A stretch of 64,000 bases of DNA from Lojkania enalia (taxonomy: Eukaryota; Ascomycota; Dothideomycetes; Pleosporales): contig ML986586.1 of NCBI GenBank assembly GCA_010094045.1, forward strand, positions 38,859 to 102,858, read 5' to 3'. Shown here piece by piece: positions 1-11,074 of this stretch. How positions within the stretch are numbered: position 1 is the first letter of the stretch; each line of letters opens with the position of its first letter. A program made the position numbers and the translations under genes. Under the pieces are notes generated by a model. That model did no database searches, was not told the DNA's origin, and saw only the letters and a list, made by a program, of their open reading frames with translations.

Positions 1-2773
1 TATTTTATATATTTTTACTAGAGCTATATAACTTAAAAGAGCCTATTTAGAGTCTAGATAACCTAATATAAGATATTTACGTTAATTTAGAGATAATATA
101 TATAAAATTAATTATATTATTAAGTAAAAGTAAAACTCTATTAAAGTATAAGAATACTTAATTAAATAGAAAAACTATCTAGACTCTAAGAATAGTTAGA
201 AGCTAGGAGTAAATATTAGTACTAATACTCTATAAGTATTCTAGAAAAAGAAGGGTATTAAACTAAAGAGATTAAGTAAATCTATTAAAGACTATAAACG
301 CTCTTTAAAAAAGAAGAAGAATAGCTAAATTATTTTAAAATATAATCTTTATATAAACTTTCTAGTTAATATAGCTATTTTTATCTAGTTTTTCTTAAAT
401 TAATGTTTTTTATAGGTATTTAATAGTACTATTACTAGACTAAAGTTATATAAATAAGGTTTAAAAATAAGTACCTATAAAGTTAGCTTTATATATTAAT
501 ATAGGTTCTTTAGTAATTATAAGAAGTAGTAATTCCTACTATAAATATTAGAAGGATTATATTATAGTATATTATAGACTAGAATAGTATATAGAAGGCG
601 GAAATATTATATTATTCTAAATATAGTACTAACCTAGGTTATAAGATATTTAACTAGAGTATTATATCTATAGAAATGCTGGAGAACTTATTAATATCCG
701 AAAAAATTAATATCTACTAATATCTATACCTTACTATAATCTTTTCTTCTACTATAACTTAGTCGAGCCTTTTTAATAGGGTAAATAGGCTAAAAGTATT
801 AATATAGAGTAATATAGTATAATATAGTCTAGATTAACTTATAAAAGACTTTATTTCTTTTACTTTAGTATATTTATTATTATTTATATTAAGAAGATTC
901 TCTTTAACTTTATACTTACGCGTTATACTAATTTTAGTATAGTTTTAGCTAGTAAGTTTAATTCTAGATAAGGTCTTTCTATTCTTACTATTATAAGCGA
1001 ATAGGAAGTTAGAATCTTTTTTACTAAGCTTAAATATTACTTTTAATACTAGAATATATAAAAAAGAGTTAGAATATATATTTAAGTTTATTTAACTACT
1101 ATTTAGATAGTATTTTAAACCCTTTAAACTAGTTAAATCTTATTACTACTAATATAAGTAGTAATAAAAGCTTTAATAGCTTAATTAACTTTTATAATAT
1201 ACTCTAGTATAAATAGATTCAGCTATAGATATATTAGCTATAAGAAGATTAGAATATACTATATTAGCTTAGAATATACTTTAAAATAATTTTTATTATT
1301 CTTTTTAAAATAGTAGAAATAGATATTATATTAAATACCTTTATAAAAATATTCTACTATAAGTAGGTTTAAAGAAGTAAATCTATAGTTACTATCTACT
1401 TTATATAATTTACCGCGAGCTAGACGCTTTAGATAGTAGAGATAGTAGATAGTATAAGACTTTTTACCCTTAACCTCCTTAATATAGCGCTTTTAGACTA
1501 GAGCAAGTATTATATTATATACTATAGACCTGTTAAGCGTAAATTAGCTGTTTATAGACTAGAAAGGCGCTAAAAAGGACGCGAGATAGGTATATATAGA
1601 GGAGTATAGTAAGAATAGAAAAATAGGTAGCAGGTAGTACGGGTAGTAAATATATATATCTACTAGCCCTTATTAACTATAAAGTACTCTATTATATTCT
1701 ATATAGAGCTATAATAACTATACTAAATACGTAACTAAAAACTAAGGAAATTATACTTATTAAAGTAGTTAAGAAAGTATAAAAATTAAAGAAGTAGAAT
1801 AAGTAGAAAGAGTAGTATTTTTATAATTAGCATTTACTCTACTAGTACTATTTACTTATACTACTCTAGATAGCGAGTAATAAAAATTTTCTAAGGGTTA
1901 ACCTTACTAGATAAAGATAAAAATAGTAGTAATAATATACTACTTAATCTAGAAGAAACTCTAGATTATATAATAGTACCTATTTTAGAGTAGTTCTACT
2001 AGTCTATTCTAGTAATATTTATCCTCTATAAACTATTATAATAATAGCTTTTTAAGAAGAGAAATAATATAATATTTTATAGCTTTAAGTTATAGGTTAA
2101 TAATATAGAATTACCTAACCTAGGGTTAAAATAACTAAATTATACCCTATAAGAATAGTAGTAATTTATCTCTTTTTTATTAGCTATTTCTTTTTTAAGA
2201 GAACTGAATATATAAACATTTTAACCCTACTATTCTATCTATTATTACTACGCTATAATCTATTATACTAGCCTATTATAGTAGCTTTAGTAAAGAGAAA
2301 GTATAAGAGTTACTAGTTTCTTTAAATATAATAAATATATTCTTAGAAGTCTAATATAGTAATAAAATAAATCTATAAGAATAACTATATAGAATTTAAT
2401 CTATAAAGAAAATCTATTAACTTATATAAAAAGGTCTAAGACTACTAAGCCTAATTTATTAGATCTATTCTACTATATCTAATACTTCTACTATTATTAT
2501 ATATATAGGTTATACTATACTTTATTATCTAACTAATTATCTTTCTAGTTCCTATAGTCCTACTACTTACTATCTAATAGTTAGTCTATAATATATATCT
2601 ATCTATTATTACCTTATTAGTTCTCGTTTAAATCGACCTATATAGTAGCTAATATTAGATTAAACTCTAGTTATAGAAGTAGTACTTTTTAGCGTTCTAT
2701 ATTTATAATATATAGTAGTATTATCTATAGTTGTTAAAGTATCTAAAGTATCTTAGCTATATAAAAAAGTATA

Positions 2774-2851
<78 letters not shown>

Positions 2852-2870
2852 TAATAAATAAGGTACGTTA
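1..2870. repeat. AT-rich, RIP-like repeat-derived block
   Basis: This stretch is dominated by A and T (roughly a quarter G+C by eye), is very rich in TpA and has very few CpG, in sharp contrast to the roughly balanced DNA to its right. Stops occur in every frame every few codons and no open frame survives. In fungi this composition is the usual product of repeat-induced point mutation acting on transposons, so a dead retroelement is the likely source. Around 1010-1300 a plus-strand frame with many stops has a spacing that loosely recalls a Ty3/gypsy gag, but this is a weak impression and not an assignment. The left end of the block lies outside the window. Confidence 0.75.
2775..2846. repeat. 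(AGT)24 trinucleotide microsatellite
   Basis: Twenty-four uninterrupted AGT units lie at the right margin of the AT-rich block, followed by a degenerate GGTAGTAATA tail. In this region every reading frame of the tract is either repetitive or full of TAG stops, so it is not coding. It roughly marks the change in base composition. Confidence 0.97.
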
Positions 2871-3105
2871 GGTTAATAGCGCTATAGGAACTATAGGGAG
2901 ACTAGACATAATACGCGTATATATAAAAAGGATAAAGAAAATACTTCTAAATCCAATACAAGTGTATCGTACGCAAGTTCTATAATAAGTTGCGAGTAAA
3001 TTGACTTTTCGCATATAGTGTTCGCGATGCCAAGAAAAAGTGGCCGGCTCGGTGGTGGAATACGTTATAATAATTGTTATGGGGATTTTGGCTAGTCTAC
3101 CGAGT

Positions 3106-3165
3106 TGTATCAGATATCGTCGTACGATATCACGCTCGATATCACGCTGGATATCAGCTGATATA
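3106..3165. repeat. Local imperfect GATATC repeats
   Basis: Four GATATC hexamers and related ATATC elements lie within about 55 bp, including two adjacent copies of GATATCACGCT. The stretch reads as a short imperfect tandem array with inverted character. It sits in unassigned DNA between the AT-rich block and the PQ-loop relic. No function is apparent. Confidence 0.6.
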
Positions 3166-3594
3166 CCGCTTTTCCATGTACATAAATATGGTCTGCTGGC
3201 CATCCTCAATCAAGCAGTTCAGTTCCTCATCTCCCTCCCTGAGACAAGATTCGCCTCTCACCACAATAATTGATAAATACGATAATTGTATTTTTAAAAC
3301 TATAGTACTAGTAATATTCTACTTCTGCCGATTGCCTCATTTAACACTCCCTCGTCAAAATTCCGCTATCCACCCCCCTCGGCTCTCCTTTAAATGATAA
3401 TACTATAGGCATGGGCAGACGCGCCTCTGGGCTTCTATAACATTGTCGAGGATTTCAATCTTGGCTCTAGATATAGCCCCAAATGCTGACCCCTCCTCAG
3501 CTTGGCAACTTGGAACCAGCGCTTTTACTATGAGAGGATGAGGCAGTTCTAAGAGCAGAGACCCATACATAGTAGAAGCGTGTGTGTTGACTAG

Positions 3595-4088
3595 ATAGTC
3601 TGGATATGGACCGTCCTCCGCGCTATTCCCGTAGTTACACCTGTCGCTTCTATCGTAGGTGGGATTCAAGCCGCTCTTATCATTGCTCTGCGCATTGCCA
3701 AGGAGAGAAACCTACAATGGCCCCAAACGCTCATGATAGTTCTTTCTGCGGTTCTCCTCGCAGCCGGAGCCTTCGGGCATTACTAAGATATATATCTACC
3801 GTGCAGTGCGCGACATTTCCTTCCTCTTCATGAGTATAGATGCTGCTGGAGGCGTGTTCTCTTTCGTCTTGGTTATACTCGAGCTTACCTTGTATCCTAG
3901 GCCTCGTCATCTATGGGACTGGACTTGTTCTTTGGATAGGCATGTTTGACTCCGGAGGTTATTTTAACCTCGTTTCTTTCATCCTGAAGGGATCTAAGAA
4001 GAGCATAATGAGTAGGGAAGGTAATTCATCTGCCACTCAGGGCCCCTCGGATAATAAGTCTATCAGGCTCTCTAGTAACGGTGCGTAG
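3595..4088 (+). pseudogene. Decayed PQ-loop repeat membrane protein (3' part)
   Basis: Three pieces in three successive frames read as the end of one fungal PQ-loop family membrane protein. The first (3619-3783) starts AIPVVTPVASIVGG and runs into a TAA where a Trp would fit before DIY. The second (from 3809) reads RDISFLFMSIDAAGG. The third (from about 3891) reads ILGLVIYGTGLVLWIG then FDSGGYFNLV. This matches the segment order I recall for fungal PQ-loop proteins. A probable GTGC duplication near 3801-3808 and a second shift near 3888 break the frame, and the TAA is what two G-to-A changes in TGG would give, as RIP produces. No upstream part of the gene is recognisable. The family assignment rests on motif memory. 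Confidence 0.5.
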
Positions 4089-4857
4089 TTGATTGCGTTA
4101 CATGATTTGCCTTAGAGCATTTCCATTCTAAAATACCTTCCTATGAGATCGATTTCCTAAGGTCGTAGAATCCGATATTAAATGGTAGTGATGGAGGGGA
4201 AAGTGTCATGCAACGATTGTCTCATTCCACTGTGCGATGAATATATGCATTGGTCTAGCCACTCATGGTATATTTGAGGTAAACTTGAATCTTAGTCATA
4301 CGATTCACTGTATAAGAGTTGGCACGCTTTGCATATGTATAAATAGCCCGCTTGCTCTACGAAGTCCTTAGGAAGACCCAGACACATGTTACTAAATCCT
4401 GTCACGAGTTGAACGGCAAGGGATGCAACAATAGGCTTTTTCTTTTCTTTTCTTTTCTTTTCTTTTCTTTTTTTTTTCCAGAATTCGTTCCTAATGGTCA
4501 GCATGTACATGGTATGTAATATTGTCTGGTGGGTGAGCTTCGCGCTCCAGGGCGTTTTCCTGCTCTCACTGCCCCTCACGAGCCAGACGTTCCTTTGCGA
4601 TTAGTATTTGCTAGTAATAATATCTAAAGGAAATTGTACTAATTAATTACTACTTCCCCCGTCACTCAGCGCTGTCAATCCGCGCACGCTCTTCACAATT
4701 CGAATCTGTATCACCTTTACCTTTCACTACCGTAATGCTCCTCCACATCCGCTGCTGAATTTTCCTCCCTACTCTCCCCACTAACTCCTCCACCGCGAAC
4801 AACTGCAATCTCAAGCACTGGAACAAGATTTACACCCTTGGATCGGTCCACCTAGCA
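4089..4857. other. Intergenic, no gene seen
   Basis: No convincing coding frame was found. The stretch contains the (CTTTT)n tract listed separately. Its right part, after about 4650, is pyrimidine-rich and probably includes the promoter and 5' UTR of the gene starting at 4858. Confidence 0.5.
4442..4477. repeat. (CTTTT)6 plus poly-T tract
   Basis: Six perfect CTTTT units run into a T run ending at 4477. It is a simple-sequence tract. The lysine-rich minus-strand frame through it is an artefact of the repeat. Confidence 0.95.
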
Positions 4858-5667
4858 ATGGCCGTCAAATTGACAGCCCCTAGCTCAAGTTCCAAAATCC
4901 CCACCCTACCTAACCCGACGTTACAAACCGGCTCTCTCCGCAACGACATGGATTCACTTCCCGATACCGAGCTCACTGTCGTGAGTCACACACTTGAACC
5001 TATTGCCGAGGATGCGAGCGAAACCGGCTATCCTCATGTGCTAGTCAATACGCCTGAGGGCCTAATTTCACCCGCCCAGAGTGCGTGTAATGGCCGTGCC
5101 TGCAGCATGAGCACGATTGGTGATCAACTGGCAAAGCTTAAGAGTAGTAACCGTTGCCAATATTACGTCAATGAGGATGCCGACTCGAGCGTTAGATCGA
5201 CTACCCATCACCCTATTGATGAGAATGAAATTGAAGATAGCAAAGCTGGCAGCATTCGACTTTCCCCCATCAGCCTAGGGTTTGGGGACATCCCGATCGC
5301 CTTAGGCTCCCCTGTCGCTAATCCGCGCATTGATGAGTATCTTGCATATCAATCCACTAGTCTTCTTTCGCCCGGTCTGCCCGACGACATCAAAGATGCT
5401 GAGGAACTCGCTAAGGTCAATAAAAAGCGCAGCGTGGGTGTCACGGAAAGTAGCAATTGGGCCGAAGACATTGAACAGGACTTCGTTCACTTGCTCAAGC
5501 GACTTGAAAATCTCGCTAGAGACGAGTTCGAGAATGGGCAGGACATGTCTATTGATGATTATTATATCAGGAGGCTCAATAAGTATCTCAGTGCAGAAGG
5601 CCGGATGAAACCTGTCATGGTCACGGTCAAGGGGGTTGAATACGAGAAAAGGGTTGACGAGGAGTGA
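4858..5667 (+). CDS. Hypothetical protein, 269 aa
   Basis: This is a single open frame of 269 codons from an ATG in good context (agcaATGG). The N-terminal half is rich in Ser, Thr and Pro and probably disordered. The C-terminal part, about residues 200-260, is more ordered: it contains NWAEDIEQDFVHLLKRLENL, then DDYYIRRLNKYL and a basic/acidic end. The balanced composition and length argue for a real gene, but I recognise no family and assign no function. No signal peptide or membrane segment is visible. It is the first intact gene to the right of the repeat-rich end of the window. Confidence 0.7.
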   Translation: MAVKLTAPSSSSKIPTLPNPTLQTGSLRNDMDSLPDTELTVVSHTLEPIAEDASETGYPHVLVNTPEGLISPAQSACNGRACSMSTIGDQLAKLKSSNRCQYYVNEDADSSVRSTTHHPIDENEIEDSKAGSIRLSPISLGFGDIPIALGSPVANPRIDEYLAYQSTSLLSPGLPDDIKDAEELAKVNKKRSVGVTESSNWAEDIEQDFVHLLKRLENLARDEFENGQDMSIDDYYIRRLNKYLSAEGRMKPVMVTVKGVEYEKRVDEE

Positions 5668-8207
5668 TGACTCGAAGTCGGGACAACGATTTGTGTCGAA
5701 ACGAAAAGGGCTTGTGTACGGAATTGTACACTGAGGCTATTAGTGCTTACTTGGAACTAGTAATGTTCATATCCATGGTGTTATTGGAAAATAGGTCACT
5801 AGGATGCGACTCTTTTTTTTTGCATGGCCAACCGGAAGGCTGAAGGGCTCAATAATAAGGGAGCATCGGATAGGCTTTAGAGTAATGATAGGTTCTGGAT
5901 GCCTGCTTAGGATAAGGAATAGAAGAATTTAATACATTTCTAACTGTGCACTCAATGAGTGAAATTGAAAAATTCTATGACCTATGCATGTTGTATCGGG
6001 ACTTAAGGATGCGTCTCTTGCGCCTAAAGGTGATGGCGTTTCGGTAGACGCCTGCTTTACTATATTGTACGCCGCTTATACGACTGAGTCTTTTGTCTGT
6101 TTTGAAACCCGGCACTGAGGCTTATTGACAACGTTGTTTTGTACTGTCCCACTTCTACACACGTCTTAGATGCCAGCTCCCATGTCCCAAAAACCCCGCA
6201 ATATACCCACGAGAATGAGAGTAATATCTTTGGGTTGATTGCCACCACAATGGTAATAAGTTCTAGCACCAACTAGGGGCGAAGTAATTAATGGTGCAAT
6301 GATTTTGTCGATTGAATAAATCAACTTGGTTTATGACCACTTATAATCAAATAGTTCTTAGTCAAATTTAAAAATGATCTCTTTGTAATGATGGAAAAAG
6401 GGGATGTTCCAACCAAAGATAGCAAAGAAAACGCCCCCCTTATACGATCAATCTGTTAGCGCACCGCGTAATTTCGTAAGGAGGGTGTTTAGGGAAGCGT
6501 CTGTGAATTGGTCCAGGCCCAATTTTTTTAAGTTTGTGGTTAGGCGTCTGGTTTCGTCCTGACTAGGAGGGGAGGTATAGGAGTTTACATTATGTCCAAC
6601 ACTGAGCATACCGTGTGATATGGATGCTTCTAGGAGAAGTGGATGTTTGGTGTATGCCATTGTACTTTAAGTTTTGAGAGGAGTGGTTATTGTAAGGCAT
6701 GAGTTCAAGTTTGAATAGTAGGATCGGGGGTGAGAAGCAAGTGTATGACTAGGATGTCATGAATTGAGCTTGGGAATCTTGTGTGATAGTGACCACTCAT
6801 CTCCTTTTTGCTGTACTTCTGGGTGCTCATTGGGTTGAGTTGCCAGATTTTCAGGTTTATGGCTGGAGGTGTGAAAGGCGACGACGCCAGGTCTGCTAGG
6901 CCAAGTTGAGTTAATAACCGATGTTTTGGATCTTTGTACGTTGCTAGATGACGAAAACCCGTTGTAATATGTTAAAGAGTCATTTTTTTCTTTTCGATAC
7001 GGAAATTGCTCACTTAGACCCTACTAATAATTTATTCGTCGAGGTATTGCGCACTCGTTCTCTGACACTATCTATCTCATTACTAGTTTGTCGGTAAACT
7101 CCTATGAAACGATGCCCTAAGTATATGGTATAGTAGAACCGAGTTGGTCGATTCTAAGCTCAGAGAGTTGATTATATAAGGGGGTTTCCCTGGTTATAGA
7201 TTGCATTTTGATGGCACTTGTGGATAATATTTATTCTCACAGGTATCATTTCGAAATATTTGCTACGTTCGAAGCCCATAAATAGCAATATCTGAGCCGG
7301 GCTTATGGAGATTTGTAGACTTTTTTTGTATACTTATAGCCAAAACAGTACAATATGTGTGAAACACAAAATCTTCACCCAAACAGAAATCCTTAGACTA
7401 CACTCTTCGCTCTAAAGAGGAGTTGGAGGGCATGGAATTGATTGCCTTTCTGCAAATGGATTCATACCAATCAATATCAATGTGTTCAAAATATTCTTTA
7501 CATGTTCCTTTCCGCACCTCAAAACGCTCCCTATCCATTTAAACCTACCTCACACAAAAGACCACTCACTCACAACCCCAAAGAAATGACTAATAATGTG
7601 TTATGTTCTCCTCAACCGTTGCGGAGTCTGTACCTGGCGCCTAACTATCATATATCACCTCTGCGAACACGCCATACTTTACGGTCTCAATCGGAAAAAT
7701 TTCATGAATATTTCATGAATAAGATAAAGAGGAGGCATGAGAATAAGGGTTTGTGCGAATGGTATTTGGAAAGATGGGTATTGGTGACGGTGGTATATTA
7801 TTAAACGCGAGAGCGGAGGGAGATGAAAATCTATGAACGAAGGCGACAGAAAAAGGACTTAGCACGAAGATAGAATATGGATGAGTAGTTTTGACCTGTG
7901 TTTATTACAGTCATGTCGTGACGTAACAGAACCATTAACATTTCCATGACAGCAAAATCAAAACCTATAGGACCAAAGCATCATAGAGAAAGCACCAGTC
8001 TATTCGGGGGTATACTTCTAAAATGCTTACGCCAGCCCTTTCCAACCCCCTTCCCATCGCAGCGCAAAGCCCCTACTCATACAGAAACACATACGTTAGA
8101 TTTCCCCCGAAGACCGGATACCAGCAAGTATGCCACAAACCAGAAATCCTAAAGCGTCAATGCATTTAGGCTATTCGTCCATAAGAGTGTAAGTAGGACG
8201 CTGCTAT
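5668..8207. other. 2.5-kb stretch without a confident gene
   Basis: The sequence is moderately AT-rich with only short open frames on either strand. The minus-strand 70-codon frame at 6448-6660 is the only one with a protein-like composition and is listed as a weak candidate. A plus-strand frame at 7442-7804 begins at TTG and shows no recognisable feature. I see no transposon termini. Confidence 0.5.
6448..6660 (-). CDS. Possible small protein or gene fragment, 70 aa
   Basis: An ATG-initiated frame (acaATGG context) encodes 70 residues beginning MAYTKHPLLL. Its second half looks like an amphipathic helical region (TRRLTTNLKKLGLDQFTD). It may be a small gene, the 5' exon of an unrecognised gene, or chance. 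No neighbouring frame clearly continues it and no family is recognised. Confidence 0.2.
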   Translation of the reverse strand: MAYTKHPLLLEASISHGMLSVGHNVNSYTSPPSQDETRRLTTNLKKLGLDQFTDASLNTLLTKLRGALTD

Positions 8208-10221
8208 TTATGATCCGGAATAATCATTCCTCTGCTCGCCACTACTGAACCACCCTGCAATCCAAGACCCACGATTCACGGCCTTTCGTGCCCGCATAGC
8301 TTCTTCTTCATTCTGTACTAGTCGCAGCGGACGCATATGCTTGCCCGTCATAACACCACCAGCTCCGGTATCTGTCCTGCGCGGGGGACTGGGAGTGTCA
8401 ATACTCTCCCCCGAGCCGTCTTCTTTGTCCTCATGGATTGGCGCGCCGCTGGATGGGACTCTCGATCCCGAGTTACTTGTCTGGCTAGCACTAATTGGAA
8501 TTCCGAAGAAAGAATTGCGAGGAGAGACTAGTCCTGGACTCGTGGGGGCTGCGGTTGGAGGTGCACGGTACATGTTGTTGACGACACTGGCAGCACCGGG
8601 CTGTGGCATTTCGGATGTGGATCGGCGGTGGGAGTAGCTACCGCTTGACATCCGCGTCGATTGGGAACGCTGCAGGGGAATACTAGGGGCCGTGTTCGGA
8701 TCCTCGTTAACGTTGGAGGAGGGTGCTGGTGCAAAGCTCATGGGACGCGGCTTGCGGGTTCCACCTACGACGGATTTTGCGCGCTGAAGGAAGGATGGCT
8801 GCTCGTTCTCCTTTGGCGGAGGTGGCGGCGGAAGTTCCTTGTTGGTATTGGGTACCCCGGGGCCACCGGTAGAGGCTTCGTCGAGGTCGTTGCCCAGGAC
8901 TGACTCGAAGCCTTGGTGGGTGAGGAGGCGGCCGATGATTTTGTTAATGTAGAGGGTCAGCGCCTTGTTCTGGTCCTTGAGGCTGCTCACTTCTGTCTCG
9001 AGCCGGCGAAGGGCGTCACCGTCAACACCCTCTGCCGACTCTAGCTCGTCGGCGAGACTGGTAGACGGTCCGCTACGAGACGGGACGCGCTCCTCGGGGT
9101 GCGATACGGTGCGGAGGAAGTCGCCGCGGCTGAGGTCGCCGTTCAGCGTCTTCTCGCTGAGCAGTAACTGGAAGCTCTCATTATCCTCCATAAGGCGCGC
9201 GTTCGTCATGCGCGTCTCGAGCAGCTGCTTCTCCAGCTCGCGCATCCGACCGCCGCCCATGTTCTCCATCTCGACGAGCTTGATCTGGACCTCGGCGAGC
9301 TCGAGCCGCAGACCTTCGATGATCTTGTCCTTCTGGTGGATGAGCTTAGAGTTGTTGCGCGAATTGCTGCGTTGCATTGATGACGGCGGCGCAAACTGAG
9401 CAGCGCTCTCAAGGTTCTGCGAGGAGCTATTGCGCGAGGGGTTGTTACGGAAGCTCGCTGTATCGTGTCAGCAGCCTGATGGCTGATGCCTGTGACTCTG
9501 CCTTTCCGGTGGCCTCATGGCAGTCAACGGCGGCAAGGTGACATTTGGACTTACATGCTCGCGACAGGTGCCCATCCTCTCCATCGCTGGTGGCCACGTT
9601 CTTCATGGCCATGGCCTCCTTCAGTCGCTGGATCGTCTCCTGCAGCCCCTCCTCCTTGGTCTGGAACTCATCCTTCTCCTTCATTGTCTGCACGCGCTCG
9701 GCCTCGTAGATGCCTTCCAGCTCGCGCTGCTGCCGAGTCAGCTCTCTCTTCTCATTCTCAAGTACCTCGGCCCTTTCCTCCTCCTCGTGCGCGCGTTCCT
9801 CGAGCCTGGCCTGCTCCCTAAGCGCGTCGTCTAGCTTAGCGTTGAGCATGTCGACTTGCTTCTGGCGCTCTTCTGCATCGGCCTCAGCCTTTTGCAAGCG
9901 GTCCTTCAGGTCCTGCAGGTAGGCGGCAGCTTCTTCGCGGGCGTCTTCGTCTTGCCCGTCAGCCTGTGACGTAGTTATGGTCGTGGTTGTGCCTAAGCTT
10001 GATGGCGCGCCAGGCTTCCGTACCGCCGCGCGCGCCGAAACGGGGGTACCGCTGTTGCCCGACCGGACTGATCTCGTTCTCTGAACGCTGTTGGATGTGC
10101 CTGTTGGCGTCGATGCCCGCGTAGGGGTGCGGTTTGCGCTGCCCGGAGAAGCTGTCCTCGCAGTTGCGTCGCGGGCGGGCGTGCCTGCGGGAGGCGGCTT
10201 TCTTGCCGTTGTCGAAGACAT
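8208..10221 (-). CDS. Coiled-coil protein (fungal 'M protein repeat' type), 638 aa
   Basis: Two exons, 10221-9555 and 9457-8208, are joined across a 97-nt intron (donor GTAAGT, acceptor ACAG) with the frame kept exactly. The start chosen is the ATG giving MSSTTARKPP; the frame is open further upstream but looks non-coding. The N-terminus is basic and Ser/Thr/Pro-rich (residues 1-85). A long coiled coil follows from about 95 to 210 (DLKDRLQKAEADAEERQKQV), and a second from about 255 to 310 after an Asn/Ser linker. The C-terminal half is low-complexity with a PPPPPPK tract and ends in GSWIAGWFSSGEQ. Proteins of this layout are annotated in aspergilli as M-protein-repeat proteins. The role is unknown; a cytoskeletal or scaffold function is only inferred from the coiled coils. 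Confidence 0.75.
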
Positions 10222-11074
10222 TATGCCTCTGCGTAGAGCGTTGGGGGTGCCAAAAAGGTTGGCCGCAGCTTGGACCTGGGGGGCGAGTGGCTTTATATGA
10301 TCTAGAAGGGTTCGCGAAGGCGGCGCCAAATATAGCACTCGTTGTAACCGTGTCTTGTCTTCTCCGCACGCTGATTCCGGCGCTGTGAGCTTGGCGGGCT
10401 TGAGAGAGCAGCGATGGGATGTGGTAGATGAAGCAAGTGTCAACAATGAGGTCCAGTGATGCGATCTGACGTGTTTGTAGGAGCTAGGTCGTTGGCGTTT
10501 CGCGCTGTTTTGCATAAGAGCCGCCTTGCTCATGCCCTTGCCCCCTCGTGCGTTAGCTCTTAGGCACGTGCCTACAACCGCACCTGCACCTGCACCTGTC
10601 CATCCCATCGCCCGGAGATGCAAACTGGACTTTGCAATCTGCTAGCCCTTCACACGAAGCTCTCATTTTCCACCCCAATAACCAAAAAAGTCGTTAATTC
10701 TGCTACACACATAATGTATTCCTAACTCCCCAACGACTTCGAAGCCAGTACTCGCGATTGGCTCGTACCACCCTGAAATGACTATCGAAAGGAAACATGG
10801 GGTTAGAGCCAATATGTGTGTACTATAGTTCCCCTCTAACATCATGTCAAGTCAACCTATGCCACATATTTGCCTGGCGCCGCCCCACCCCTGATACGAA
10901 CTGTCACAGAACTGTAGATCCGTTGGAACCAGCCCTATGCTCTTTCTAACTGCCCAAGAGATTCTCAACCCCCGACCTTGGGTATTGTGAACTATGTACG
11001 CTCTAAAATACATCCCGCCTACGAGACCGGGCGTCATATAGCTATAATAACAACCAAGCCAAGTGCTAGGATAA
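10222..11074. other. Intergenic
   Basis: This is the promoter side of the coiled-coil gene and the 3' flank of the histidine kinase gene. It contains only short frames with no protein-like character. An alternating C/A/T tract (repeats of ACCTGCACCTGC) lies near 10580. Confidence 0.5.

Noticed and set aside
6060..6272. 70-codon minus-strand hydrophobic frame
   Set aside because: Short, AT-driven and without neighbours or motifs; likely chance.
8965..9399. Plus-strand Ser/Arg-rich frames opposite the coiled-coil gene
   Set aside because: They are the complement of Glu/Leu-rich coiled-coil codons and carry no independent signal.
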